Of a DNA stretch of 64,000 nucleotides, positions 1 through 7,805 are shown piece by piece; position 1 is the stretch's first letter, and each line of letters starts with the position of its first letter. The DNA is taken from positions 1 to 64,000 of the forward strand of contig SCTZ01000200.1 in the NCBI GenBank assembly GCA_004297765.1, in the 5' to 3' direction. The stretch comes from Chloroflexota bacterium (GTDB taxonomy: Bacteria; Chloroflexota; Dehalococcoidia; FW602-bin16). The translations under genes were made by a program, and so were the position numbers. The notes under the pieces were generated by a model. That model was given only the letters and a program-made list of their open reading frames with translations, had not been told where the DNA came from and did not search any database.

Positions 1-2
1 AG

Positions 3-428
3 TTCTCCCAATGTCCACAGGAGCCGCCAGAGCGCTGGACAGAGAGCTATGATCGGCTGAATCTGGCAGCTCTTCCCAGTTGCGTCGCCGCGCCCCTGTC
101 CAATCCGAATGATTGGTTACTCAAACCGACCTTCGTGCAGGTGGTAGTGCGTGTATTGTGGGCGCTCGGCTGGGAACCGGGACACATCGCCGGACTGGTG
201 CGCTCGCGCTATGAACGAGGCAACTGGGGAGATACCTGGGATCAATACGACGCCGCTACCAGAGCAAGTTTCTGGGTTCGGCTCATGGCAGGGCTCATCG
301 TCGATGGCACCGACCAACTGGGGGACTTCAACTGCGTGTCCCAGAACGAGAAGGGATACTGTCCCCAGCCATACTGCGGTCACAATTTGGCCACATATCG
401 AGAGATGCTCGTGCGGAGGCTTGGATGA
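3..428 (+). CDS. 3' part of an unrecognised Cys-containing protein
   Basis: The reading frame is open from the window edge (frame begins at base 3) to a TGA at 426-428, so the listed ORF start at 135 is probably internal and the gene is truncated by the window. I do not recognise a named family with confidence. The C-terminal half has an Arg/Trp-rich stretch (SRYERGNWGDTW) followed by a cysteine cluster of the form DFNC-x8-C-x4-C near the end, with a further Cys in an upstream QCP motif. The spacing could bind a metal or an Fe-S cluster, but that is inference. The stop overlaps the start of the next gene (ATGA), so the two are probably co-translated. Confidence 0.55.
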   Translation, partial: FSQCPQEPPERWTESYDRLNLAALPSCVAAPLSNPNDWLLKPTFVQVVVRVLWALGWEPGHIAGLVRSRYERGNWGDTWDQYDAATRASFWVRLMAGLIVDGTDQLGDFNCVSQNEKGYCPQPYCGHNLATYREMLVRRLG

Positions 429-1246
429 CCTGGAGGATCGGATTCTCCACTGGCGCCTTCTACGAGCTTCCTATCCTCTCCGTCCTGCCGGCTATTCGCC
501 ATATCGGCTTCCAATACGTGGAGATCTGCAGCAACCAGGCGCACCTGGATTACCACGACCGGGTTGCGCTGGAGCAACTCCGAGGGACCCTGGACGGGCT
601 AGGACTACGCGTGTTCTCTCTCCACGCGCCGTTCGGAACCCACATCGATATCGCGTCGCCCGATGAGAAGGCCCGGGCCTCGGCGCTGGAGCAGACGGAA
701 GCGGCCATCCAGGCATTATACGTTCTGAATGGCGAGGTGCTGGTCGTCCATCCCGCGGGCGATAACCCGCCGGCGGAGCGAGATCGCACGATGCTGCTCG
801 CTCAGAGCCTTGACAGCCTGCACAGCATTCAAGCGCAGTGCGCCCAACTGGGGCTGAAGCTCGCGATCGAGACGATGCTGCCTCATCTGGTTGGTGGACG
901 CACGGCCGAGCTCCTGTGGCTGGCGGAGCATCTGCCCAGCGCTGGGGTTGGCTTCTGCCTGGACACGGGACACACATATCTGGGACGGAGCCTCGCGGAG
1001 AGCCTCACGCAGTTGAGTTCCCGACTGCTTCTGCTTCACGTGCACGACAATTCCGGACAGCACGACGATCACCTGCCACCAGGGCATGGACAGATCGATT
1101 GGGCATCCTGCGTGCGGACGTTGGCGCGCCACAGCTTTTCGGGCGCGCTGATTCTAGAAACTACCGCCTCCGGCTCTCCCGAGGAGCACCTACGCCAGGC
1201 CTGGGATAGCACGGCTACGGTCCAGTTCCCCGGTCTGCCCGATTGA
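425..1246 (+). CDS. Sugar phosphate isomerase/epimerase-like TIM-barrel protein
   Basis: This 273-residue protein fits the xylose-isomerase-like TIM-barrel family (AP endonuclease family 2), cytoplasmic enzymes that isomerise or epimerise sugars or cleave AP sites using divalent metals. Visible motifs fit metal ligands: HAPFG near residue 68, an HP in LVVHPAGD, IETM near 140, CLDTGH near 180 and LHVHDN-GQHDDHLPPGHG near 205-222, ending with LILETT. The ATG is preceded by GGAGG with 5-base spacing and overlaps the upstream stop. The substrate cannot be told from the sequence. DNA endonuclease IV is less likely because the protein is short and the motifs look like the generic isomerase group. 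Confidence 0.85.
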   Translation: MTWRIGFSTGAFYELPILSVLPAIRHIGFQYVEICSNQAHLDYHDRVALEQLRGTLDGLGLRVFSLHAPFGTHIDIASPDEKARASALEQTEAAIQALYVLNGEVLVVHPAGDNPPAERDRTMLLAQSLDSLHSIQAQCAQLGLKLAIETMLPHLVGGRTAELLWLAEHLPSAGVGFCLDTGHTYLGRSLAESLTQLSSRLLLLHVHDNSGQHDDHLPPGHGQIDWASCVRTLARHSFSGALILETTASGSPEEHLRQAWDSTATVQFPGLPD

Positions 1247-1251
1247 TAACA

Positions 1252-2541
1252 TCACGGCGTCTTTATCACCCGCACAAGGCGAATACGTCGACCATGCACC
1301 GAGAGAACCGTCATAACAGCGCCGTTGATCCGGACCTCCTCGTTCGGCGTAGGAAAACGGCCCAGATATGAGAGGATCAAGCCTCCCACTGTATCGACCC
1401 CCTCCGCTTGCAGATCCAGATCCAGGGCTTCGTTCAACTCGTCGACGGTCACTTTCCCGTTGACCAGGGCCTGGTTGGGCTCGATTAGCTCAATACGCTT
1501 CTCGACGACGTCGTACTCGTCGTGGATCTCTCCGACGATCTCTTCGAGGAGGTCCTCCAGCGTCACGATTCCCCCCGTTCCGCCGTATTCGTCGACCACG
1601 ATAGCCATATGGGTCTTGCTTCGCTGGAACTCTACCAGCAACTCGCTCACCATTTTGGATTCGGGCACGAACATTGCCGGGCGGACGAGATCCAGGACGT
1701 GCCGATCTCTCTCCGGAAGCCCAAGGCTCTTGAGAAGGTCCTTTGCGTATAGGACGCCGACGATGTCATCAAGCGAGTCGCGATACACCGGCATGCGAGA
1801 GTGTCCTGTATCAACGAACGCCCGCAGCGCGTCCTGCACGGAGGCGGTCGTCTCGATGGCGATCACGTCCGTGCGCGGCGTCATCACCTCGTGCACGCGC
1901 GTTTCGGTGAAATCAAAGACACCTTGAATCATCCGTCTCTCGAGCGGCTCGACAACCCCTTCTTCCTCGCCCGCCTCGATGATCGAGCGGATCTCTTCCT
2001 CAGTCACCTCGGGAATCTGGGCGCGCTCGCGGCTTCCGAGAAGAAAAAGAATCGCATCGGTCGAGGCCGTCACCACTACGATGAACGGTGACATGACGCG
2101 CGAGATCAAATCGATCGGCCAGGCCACGGCCAGGGCAACCCGTTCGGAATAAGTCACGGCAAGGTTCTTGGGAACGAGCTCGCCGATAACCAACGTCACG
2201 AAAGCTACTGCCACAGTGACAATGGCCAGGCCGAGTGGTCCAGCAGCGCCAGCTACGATGGGGATAGGAACAGTGGCCAGCATATCCGAAACATAGACGG
2301 CTGCACTGACGGCACCGATAGCGGAGATGAAGAACCCCGCGAGAGTAACGCCCACCTGAATAGTGGCCAGGAAGCGGGTGGGCCTCTTGAGCAGGCCAAG
2401 AGCGATGGAGGCGCGGGTGTTTGCCTCCTCCTCCGCGAGTTGTCGAAGCCTGGTCCGTCGGGCAGAGACGATAGCTATCTCCGAGGCGGCAAAGAAGGCA
2501 TTGATGAAGATAAACAGGACGATGAGCAATAACTCGAGCAT
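1252..2541 (-). CDS. CorC/HlyC-type transporter-associated protein (DUF21-CBS-CBS-CorC_HlyC)
   Basis: This 429-residue membrane protein has the full hemolysin-C/CNNM architecture. An N-terminal DUF21 domain with about four hydrophobic segments (residues 1-180) starts with the typical FINAFFAASEIAIVSARR. Two CBS domains follow (about 215-335; VMTPRTDV, MPVYRDSLDDIVGVLYAKDLL), with AIVVDEYGGTGGIVTLEDLL in the second, and then a C-terminal CorC_HlyC domain. Family members are linked to Mg/Co homeostasis or efflux; the old hemolysin name is misleading. The ORF could begin at a TTG one codon upstream, but ATG at 2541 is the likelier start. It lies downstream of the glycosyltransferase gene on the same strand, with a gap of about 50 bases. 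Confidence 0.9.
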   Translation of the reverse strand: MLELLLIVLFIFINAFFAASEIAIVSARRTRLRQLAEEEANTRASIALGLLKRPTRFLATIQVGVTLAGFFISAIGAVSAAVYVSDMLATVPIPIVAGAAGPLGLAIVTVAVAFVTLVIGELVPKNLAVTYSERVALAVAWPIDLISRVMSPFIVVVTASTDAILFLLGSRERAQIPEVTEEEIRSIIEAGEEEGVVEPLERRMIQGVFDFTETRVHEVMTPRTDVIAIETTASVQDALRAFVDTGHSRMPVYRDSLDDIVGVLYAKDLLKSLGLPERDRHVLDLVRPAMFVPESKMVSELLVEFQRSKTHMAIVVDEYGGTGGIVTLEDLLEEIVGEIHDEYDVVEKRIELIEPNQALVNGKVTVDELNEALDLDLQAEGVDTVGGLILSYLGRFPTPNEEVRINGAVMTVLSVHGRRIRLVRVIKTP

Positions 2542-2589
2542 CAAGTCGATATCGCCTCGTCCGAAAGGACAAATCTAGAGCAGCATGGA

Positions 2590-3654
2590 TCACGCTGCTT
2601 TGCCATACCGCTCTCGCGCCGCCCTATCTGCCGTCAAGATTAGCCTTCGATAGATATCTTCGTAACCCAGAGCCATTACACGAGCGGAGAAATTTGTCTC
2701 CACGTGATGACGACACTCACGCCGGTCGATCTCGTGTACGCGGCACACCGCTTGTACCATCGCCTCGTAGCTATCACAGACGAAGCCTGTCCTCCCGGAC
2801 GCAATGACCTCAGGCGCGGCTCCCATCGTCAGCGCAATGACCGGAGTACCGCACGCCATGGCCTCGATCATCACCAATCCAAATGGCTCCGGCCACCGGA
2901 TGGGAAACAACAGCGCGTAAGCGTTTCTCAGAAACTCGCTCTTCGCGGCCTGGTCGACTTCCCCGACAAACTCCACGTTGTCCGTCTCCAGGAGAGGAGC
3001 GATTACAGAGTCGTAGTATGCTTTGTCAGCCGCATCCACTTTGGCCGCGATTTTGAGAGGCATACCTACGTGCTGTGCTACTCGTATGGCCAGGTCTACT
3101 CCTTTCTCCGGTGAAATGCGACCGAGAAAGGCCAAGTAGTTGCCATCGCCAGCGCCAAACCTGTAATCCCCCAAGTCAATACCGTGGTAGACCGTTCCGA
3201 GCCAATTTGCGAACGGCAGTGGGTTTCTCTGGTTGTTACTGACCGATACCAGGTTCACTTCCGTGTACTCTCGAAAGATGGGCGCGATGTCAAACAGATC
3301 GAGCCTGCCATGGGGTGTCACCAGTGTGGGCGTGCGAACAAGCCTAGTAAAAGGAAACGTGAAGTAGTCGAGATGAGAATGGATGACGTCGAACTCGTCA
3401 GCGTGGTCGAAGACCCTTCCCAGTTGGAGCATAGCATAAGCGTAGGGGTCGTACACCGCCTCGTCGAGGCGCAGCGCCTTCGGACAGCCGGGAACAAGCC
3501 GGGCAGCAGTCCGCGAATCTCCGCTCGCGAAGAGAGTGACGTCGTGTCCCATCCTCATCAACTCTTGGGTCAGATAGTACACGACCCGCTCCGTCCCTCC
3601 ATATAGCAGGGGCGGGACAGATTCGGACAGAGGGGCTACCTGTGCTATCCTCAC
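2590..3654 (-). CDS. GT4-family glycosyltransferase
   Basis: This is a GT-B fold retaining glycosyltransferase. The N-terminal acceptor domain begins IAQVAPLSESVPP with the GGTERVV loop. The C-terminal donor domain carries FLGRISPEKGVDLAI, then PIRWPEPFGLVMIEAMACGTPVIA, the EX7E signature of GT4 enzymes, then GRTGFVCDS. The ORF track opens at 3741, but a GTG at 3654 has an excellent Shine-Dalgarno (GGAGGTGG, 6-base gap) and starts exactly at the conserved domain, so I chose it; the product is about 354 residues. Similar stand-alone enzymes in bacteria often make glycosylated small molecules or glycolipids; donor and acceptor are unknown. Confidence 0.88.
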   Translation of the reverse strand: MRIAQVAPLSESVPPLLYGGTERVVYYLTQELMRMGHDVTLFASGDSRTAARLVPGCPKALRLDEAVYDPYAYAMLQLGRVFDHADEFDVIHSHLDYFTFPFTRLVRTPTLVTPHGRLDLFDIAPIFREYTEVNLVSVSNNQRNPLPFANWLGTVYHGIDLGDYRFGAGDGNYLAFLGRISPEKGVDLAIRVAQHVGMPLKIAAKVDAADKAYYDSVIAPLLETDNVEFVGEVDQAAKSEFLRNAYALLFPIRWPEPFGLVMIEAMACGTPVIALTMGAAPEVIASGRTGFVCDSYEAMVQAVCRVHEIDRRECRHHVETNFSARVMALGYEDIYRRLILTADRAARERYGKAA

Positions 3655-4180
3655 GTCTGTCCACCTCCTCGTCTTCCCTCCTCTGATCTGGCTCAGCCGT
3701 CTGACTAAGCCGTGAGCCTCGGCCCATTCAGCCAGGACCACCTATAGCATGATAGGCTGCTCTTGGCCGGCTATTCGGCCAGAGGAGAACATCGAGCATG
3801 ACCCTGGTCTTTTACAAATGAGCATGTGGCATGCCACGTTACGAGAGTTGGCGCTGTGTGAATGACGCGTATCTGGCTGATCCGTCCTTCCGGGGAAGGA
3901 CTGATCCGACCGAACCGCACGTTCTCGCCTGGCGGATCCTGGCAGCATCGTCTCTCACAATTATGACCAGGTTTCAGCTAGTCGTGAATCATCCGGAAGC
4001 CAGAGGAGGTGCGTCAGAGGCGGCAAGGGCAAGCCGTCTACCTGGCCTGCCCTTACGATCGCAGAAACTGCGTGCACGTGAAGCGCGCGGTTAGCATCAC
4101 GCCTCAAACGCCGGATCGCATGCTCTTCGGAGCGAACTCGGCTGTTTGAGAGCCTGCAGCTACCGAGGCTGGTTGTCATC
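3655..4180. other. Intergenic region, no convincing gene
   Basis: About 525 bases between two minus-strand genes. Short ORFs on both strands (68-87 codons) show no recognisable domain or good ribosome site. A small inverted repeat (CTCTTGGCCG / CGGCCAGAG, about 3760-3784) lies upstream of the glycosyltransferase and could be part of its control region. I see no tRNA or terminator with a T tract. Confidence 0.5.
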
Positions 4181-4693
4181 CTATGTCGTTCGTTGTTGCT
4201 TGGTTCCTTGCTGTGGTGTTCCCTGAATCTGCCTTCCTCCCGCCTGGCCGATGCCTTTCACCTGGATCTTCTTTGGCTTCGTCTCCTCGGCCTTGGGCAA
4301 GCGAAGCGTCAGAATCCCGTGCTCGAAGGTGGCTTCGGACTGGTCCGCGTTCACCGTCATGGGCAGCGTCATCTCGCGGTAGAAGCGACCGGCCCCGATC
4401 TCGCGGCGCATGAAGTTCTCTCGTTTCACCTGCTCCTCCGCCCGACGCTCCGCGCGAATGCTCAGCAGGTTACCAGAGACATTGATGCTGATGTCCTCGG
4501 GTTTCACCCCTGGCACCAGAGCGCGAACGAAAATGTCGTTGTCGGTCTCATACATGTCGATAGGGATGGTGTGTACGGCCTCGAATTCGGCCGGTCGCCT
4601 AATAGCAGACCACAGCGGTTCTTCGAAAACTCTGTCCATCGCTTCTCGAATCGATTCCAGCTCTCGGAAGGGGTCCCACCTCATCATGGACAT
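4181..4693 (-). CDS. Small heat shock protein, Hsp20/alpha-crystallin family
   Basis: This 170-residue cytoplasmic chaperone holds unfolding proteins in an ATP-independent way. The N-terminus MMRWDPFRELESIREAMDRVF is typical of bacterial class A small Hsps. The alpha-crystallin domain spans about residues 45-145, with VPGVKPEDISINV and the C-terminal core FEHGILTLRLPKAE (the G-x-L motif). A Gln/Thr-rich tail follows. ATG at 4693 has a strong AGGAGGT seven bases upstream. I saw no CIRCE inverted repeat upstream, so HrcA control is not supported by the sequence. Confidence 0.93.
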   Translation of the reverse strand: MSMMRWDPFRELESIREAMDRVFEEPLWSAIRRPAEFEAVHTIPIDMYETDNDIFVRALVPGVKPEDISINVSGNLLSIRAERRAEEQVKRENFMRREIGAGRFYREMTLPMTVNADQSEATFEHGILTLRLPKAEETKPKKIQVKGIGQAGGRQIQGTPQQGTKQQRTT

Positions 4694-5009
4694 GCTACAT
4701 ACCTCCTCTAGATCGGTTCTCGGCCCGCGTCCCCGTGCGGCTCCGCCGCCGTATGAACGGTCGGCTTCCTCCCGGTCCTGCCCTGCTTTCGTTCCGGCAG
4801 CGCGGCCGGGCTTGCAGATGCCACTCGATACGGCGGGCCATCATCACATTCATCGCCAGCAATACTCGGATCCAAATCGGTCTACATCCGACCGGCTTGC
4901 CACATGGGAGCGACGGAACGGTGCAACACTTCACGGCCAAGAACGCGCGATTTCCCATACGTGTTGCTGGCGCACATCACCTCATCGCAGCAAGAAGCGT
5001 ACCATGCGT

Positions 5010-5040
5010 GGGGGCTGGGGATCGGGGGGCGGGGGTTGGG
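5010..5040 (+). repeat. G-rich tract, potential G-quadruplex
   Basis: Four or more runs of at least three G (GGGGGCTGGGGATCGG then a further G6 and G5 run, ending GTTGGG) meet the usual pattern for a G-quadruplex. Closely related G tracts containing GGGGCTGGGG or GGGGGTTGGG occur at 20377-20401 and, on the other strand, at 20661-20680. This looks like a dispersed intergenic motif rather than chance composition. Confidence 0.5.
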
Positions 5041-5115
5041 AAAAAAGGGCATAAGTTGCCCTGCCCACCGCTCCGACTGGTACGAGTTATGCGGTCCAAG
5101 AAGCGCGCATTCGTT

Positions 5116-5140
5116 GGCTCTGACTATGGGTGTCAGAGCC
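5116..5140 (+). promoter_or_regulatory. Perfect 9-bp inverted repeat abutting the sigma-factor ribosome site
   Basis: GGCTCTGAC and GTCAGAGCC flank a 7-base loop, and the 3' arm ends right at the Shine-Dalgarno GGAAGGA (5141-5147) of the sigma gene. It could be a repressor operator or a translational hairpin; no T tract follows, so it is not a terminator. Confidence 0.5.
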
Positions 5141-5157
5141 GGAAGGACGGTCAGCCG

Positions 5158-6378
5158 ATGACGAGACAGCTATACAGTGAAGATGACAGCCAGTGGCCGG
5201 TGACACCGTCCGCGTTCGTAGAGGCTGCACTAGCGCGCGGCTTCTTTACGCTCTTCCACGTCTTCGAGTCGGCAAGACAGTCGGACGAGGGTGATTCCAA
5301 CCTAGGTGGGGTGAAGAGTATCTTGCAGAAGATGGGTATACATATCACTCGCGGTGCCCTTGGCGAAGACCCCCAGCCTCAATGGACGGAGCCCGACGAG
5401 TCCGAGATCATGCCCCCGGAAGAGGAGGAAGAGACGCCCCGGGCTCCTGAGCGCGCACAGATCCAGTACGAGGAACTGGAAGGCCCGATCGCAATGTATC
5501 TGCGAGAGATTGACCGTGGACCTCTTCTCACCGCGGAGCAAGAGGTGGCGCTGGCCAAGCGAATCGAGCGGGAGAGAAAAGCGGTCGAGAAGCTGAAGGG
5601 TTCCGCGATCGATGCCGTTACACGGCAGCGGCTGGAGTCCGAGGTTAGGGACGGACGAGCGGCGGCCAGGGCTCTGACTGAAGCCAATCTTCGCCTGGTG
5701 GTTAGCATCGCAAAGAGATACATGGGACAAGGACTCCCGCTTCTGGATCTGATTCAGGAAGGCAACCTTGGGTTGGCCCACGCCGTCGAGAAGTTTGACT
5801 ATAGGAAAGGCTTCCGTTTCAGTACGTACGCGCACTGGTGGATCCGGCAGGCGGTCACCCGTGGTATCGCCAATCAGGCTCGCACAATTCGAGTGCCCGT
5901 CCATATGATCGATCTGATCGGAGACGTGCTGCGAACATCGCGCGAGCTTCAGCAGAGGATGGGACGCGAGCCAACCGACGAGGAGATCGCGAGGGAGTTG
6001 CAGGTGAGCCGGGAGCGCGTGCAGGAAATTCTCAGCGCCTCGAGGCAGCCCATCTCCCTTGAAACGCCTGTGGGTGAGGAAGAAGAGGAGAGCCTCTCGG
6101 ATCTGATCGCCGATCGAGTCACCGAATCCCCAACCGACTTCGCGGCACGGCGCCTGCTGCGCGATCACATCTCCGATGTGCTCGATGAGCTCTCTGACCG
6201 TGAACGGTCCGTGCTTCGCCTGAGATTCGGGCTGGACGACGGCCGTGCCAAGACGCTGGAGGAGATCGGAGAAACGCTAGGCGTCAGCCGGGAACGCGTG
6301 CGTCAGATCGAAGGCGAGGCCTTGGCCAAGCTCCGCACCCCTGAGTTGCGAGAGAAGTTGAAGGAGTACCTGGAGTAG
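5158..6378 (+). CDS. RNA polymerase sigma factor, SigA/RpoD family
   Basis: This sigma70-family factor (406 residues from the start I favour) directs core RNA polymerase to promoters. Region 1.2 (GPIAMYLREIDRGPLLTAEQE) starts near residue 100. Region 2 follows (ANLRLVVSIAKRYMGQGLPL, DLIQEGNLGLAHAVEKFDY, RFSTYAHWWIRQAVTRGI), then region 3 and region 4 (LRLRFGLDDGRAKTLEEIG, LGVSRERVRQIE). The first ~90 residues are acidic and not conserved. ATG at 5158 follows GGAAGGA; the ORF track start at 4735 adds a non-sigma-like extension. It could be the primary or an alternative group 2 factor; that depends on other rpoD-like genes outside the window. The gene is monocistronic as far as can be seen. Confidence 0.92.
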   Translation: MTRQLYSEDDSQWPVTPSAFVEAALARGFFTLFHVFESARQSDEGDSNLGGVKSILQKMGIHITRGALGEDPQPQWTEPDESEIMPPEEEEETPRAPERAQIQYEELEGPIAMYLREIDRGPLLTAEQEVALAKRIERERKAVEKLKGSAIDAVTRQRLESEVRDGRAAARALTEANLRLVVSIAKRYMGQGLPLLDLIQEGNLGLAHAVEKFDYRKGFRFSTYAHWWIRQAVTRGIANQARTIRVPVHMIDLIGDVLRTSRELQQRMGREPTDEEIARELQVSRERVQEILSASRQPISLETPVGEEEEESLSDLIADRVTESPTDFAARRLLRDHISDVLDELSDRERSVLRLRFGLDDGRAKTLEEIGETLGVSRERVRQIEGEALAKLRTPELREKLKEYLE

Positions 6379-6809
6379 ACTGGATCCTCTACGATTGCGG
6401 ACGGTAAAGCTGAGCAGGCTGAGCCCCACTGGCATGTTTCTTGCATCAAACGGACTGCGAGTGGTACTACGCTCCCGGTTCGGCGGACGAGCGGGAAGCT
6501 CTGATAGCATACAGAGCAACGTGCGAATTCGTGACCGAGCAGAGAGATAGTACCCTCGCAGATGATAGTGCAGAAGCGTGCACCACAGAAGTGCAATTCA
6601 CGCGACGCGCAGCATCTGACGATTTGACATAAGAACCAAAGACTGCTAAACTGTTCTTGGGTGGCTTGAGACCTTGTACGTGATCGGACTCAGCCGATGC
6701 GGCTCTCCGCAGAAGCGTTGTGGTCCGCGGCGGAATAGAGCCACAAGCCGACCAAGCCGGGCAAGGGTCTAGATTCAGAGGATTCCTTTCGGTGAGGAGG
6801 TGGAGTCAA
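6379..6809. other. Intergenic region with a promoter
   Basis: About 430 bases. A 63-codon ORF at 6441-6632 has no recognisable domain or ribosome site and is not called. The only clear signal is the promoter at 6624-6652, which leaves a leader of about 150 bases before the KGG-repeat gene. Confidence 0.5.
6624..6652 (+). promoter_or_regulatory. Sigma70-type promoter for the KGG-repeat gene
   Basis: A perfect -35 TTGACA is separated by 17 bases from a -10 TAAACT. Transcription would start near 6659 and give an untranslated leader of about 150 bases ahead of the KGG gene. Confidence 0.7.
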
Positions 6810-7130
6810 ATGCCCGAGGAGAAGGAACGCGAAATGACCGTTCGCGAGGCCGGCAAGAAGGGCGGCGAAACCGTCAAGAAGAAATACGGTCCGGAGTTCT
6901 ACTCCAGGATCGGTAAGAAGGGCGGCGAAACCGTCGCGGAGGAGCGCGGCCGAGCTTTCTACTCCGAGATCGGCAAGAAGGGCGGCGAAGCCGTCAAGGC
7001 AAAGCGCGGCCCCGAGTTCTACTCCGAGATCGGCCGCAGAGGCGGCGAGACCGTCAAGGAGAAGCATGGTCCTGAGTACTACTCCAGGATCGGCAAGAAG
7101 GGCGGACGCGCCAAGAAGCAGTCCACCTAG
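6810..7130 (+). CDS. KGG-repeat stress protein (YciG/LEA_5-like)
   Basis: This is a small hydrophilic protein of 106 residues made of five copies of a G(K/R)(K/R)GG(E/R) motif. Four full 20-residue units (core KGGETV, then a variable linker ending FYS-IG) are followed by a truncated fifth. The coding repeat has an exact 60-base period from 6852 to about 7110. Proteins with KGG motifs include the E. coli general-stress protein YciG and the desiccation-linked Em/LEA group 1-like proteins; they are cytoplasmic and probably disordered. The ATG at 6810 follows GAGGAGGTGG; the ORF-track start at 6720 lacks a ribosome site. A strong promoter precedes it and a long hairpin follows, so it is a single-gene unit. 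Confidence 0.88.
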   Translation: MPEEKEREMTVREAGKKGGETVKKKYGPEFYSRIGKKGGETVAEERGRAFYSEIGKKGGEAVKAKRGPEFYSEIGRRGGETVKEKHGPEYYSRIGKKGGRAKKQST

Positions 7131-7152
7131 CTGAGCTCTCGCCGTTGCGGTG

Positions 7153-7193
7153 GCGAAAGCCGCTCTGGAGTGACGCTCCTGAGCGGCTTTCGC
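7153..7193 (+). terminator. Long hairpin downstream of the KGG-repeat gene
   Basis: GCGAAAGCCGCTC pairs with GAGCGGCTTTCGC, and the stem continues as GGAG/CTCC after one T-T mismatch, with a 5-base loop. There is no T tract, so it may be a processing or stability hairpin or a weak terminator. It starts 23 bases after the stop codon. Confidence 0.6.
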
Positions 7194-7306
7194 AGTGATC
7201 GGCCCCAGGCAGGATCCCACATCGCGTGTCTTACGCCATGCGCAACGTTGTTGAGTCTGCCGGCGCTTCCCCTGTCCCCTATCGATCTTTCCAAACGTGC
7301 ATTCTG

Positions 7307-7336
7307 TTGCGTCCCGGCATCGTGGTCCATTACAAT
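7307..7336 (+). promoter_or_regulatory. Promoter for the ferritin-like gene
   Basis: TTGCGT, an 18-base spacer and TACAAT. The same -35/-10 pair and spacing recurs at 9615-9644. The leader to the ATG at 7383 would be about 40 bases. Confidence 0.5.
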
Positions 7337-7382
7337 GCCTAGAGAGGGGCCGTGCTATCTACTCCACGCATAGGAGGACGCC

Positions 7383-7802
7383 ATGCCCGAATTCGCGAAT
7401 CCGTTTGTGAACATCGTTCCGCGCATGTTGACCAAGGCCGAGCTCGTACAGGCCCTGCGAATCGACATCGCAGCCGAGATCGAGGCCATCAATGTTTACG
7501 AGGCCCACTTTGCCGCCACCGACGATGAAGGCGCTCGACGCGTGCTAGCTCACGTGATCGCCGAGGAGAAAGAACACCTGGCCGAGTTCCTCGAAGTTGT
7601 AAAGATGCTCGACCCGGAGCAGGTCCAATATCTGGAAGAGGCTCCCGCGGATGTGACCGCCATCATCGCGGGCCGCGTCAGCGCCGCGGATGACACCAGT
7701 CCGACCGCTGGGACGATCTCCGGGGGACCGCCCTCACCGCCTAGAACTGTCGGCAGCCTGATAGATCAGCAGCCGCCCGCGGCTCGGATCGAGGCCGGGT
7801 AG
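7383..7802 (+). CDS. Encapsulated-ferritin-like (EncFtn) protein with probable encapsulin cargo-loading tail
   Basis: This 139-residue protein resembles the encapsulin-associated ferritin-like family, half-ferritins that dimerise to make a ferroxidase site and act inside encapsulin shells. The two-helix core covers residues 18-85: AAEIEAINVYEAH supplies the first Glu and Tyr, and LAHVIAEEKEHLAEF supplies the second Glu/His pair, followed by LDPEQ. Residues ~100-139 form a Pro/Gly-rich linker and then RTVGSLID near the C-terminus, which closely resembles the (L)TVGSL cargo-loading peptide of type 1 encapsulin cargoes. The start has AGGAGG five bases upstream. No encapsulin shell gene lies in the window; a rubrerythrin-like role without a shell is the alternative. 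Confidence 0.8.
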   Translation: MPEFANPFVNIVPRMLTKAELVQALRIDIAAEIEAINVYEAHFAATDDEGARRVLAHVIAEEKEHLAEFLEVVKMLDPEQVQYLEEAPADVTAIIAGRVSAADDTSPTAGTISGGPPSPPRTVGSLIDQQPPAARIEAG

Positions 7803-7805
7803 TCG

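Larger units (their letters stand above)
4694..5157. other. Intergenic region between hsp20 and the sigma factor gene
   Basis: About 460 bases between divergent genes. The ORF track extends the sigma-factor frame through most of it, but the encoded peptide (Arg/Pro/His rich) is not sigma-like and its in-frame starts lack ribosome sites, so I treat it as untranslated. It contains a G-rich tract (5010-5040) and a perfect hairpin (5116-5140), listed separately. Confidence 0.55.

Noticed and set aside
151-666. 171-codon ORF overlapping the first two genes
   Set aside because: Arg-rich shadow frame; the two other frames encode a coherent protein and a TIM-barrel enzyme joined by an ATGA overlap.
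1252-2541. Hemolysin function for the CBS-domain protein
   Set aside because: The DUF21-CBS-CorC_HlyC architecture is a general ion-homeostasis family; there is no toxin feature.
4735-5157. N-terminal extension of the sigma-factor ORF
   Set aside because: The encoded peptide is not sigma-like, its starts lack ribosome sites, and a hairpin and G-rich tract lie within it.
5302-6168. 288-codon minus-strand ORF
   Set aside because: Antisense shadow of the sigma-factor gene.
6852-7110. Five regularly spaced 60-base repeats resembling a short repeat array
   Set aside because: The repeats are in frame, the spacers are also coding and similar, and the product is a KGG-repeat protein; not a CRISPR array.
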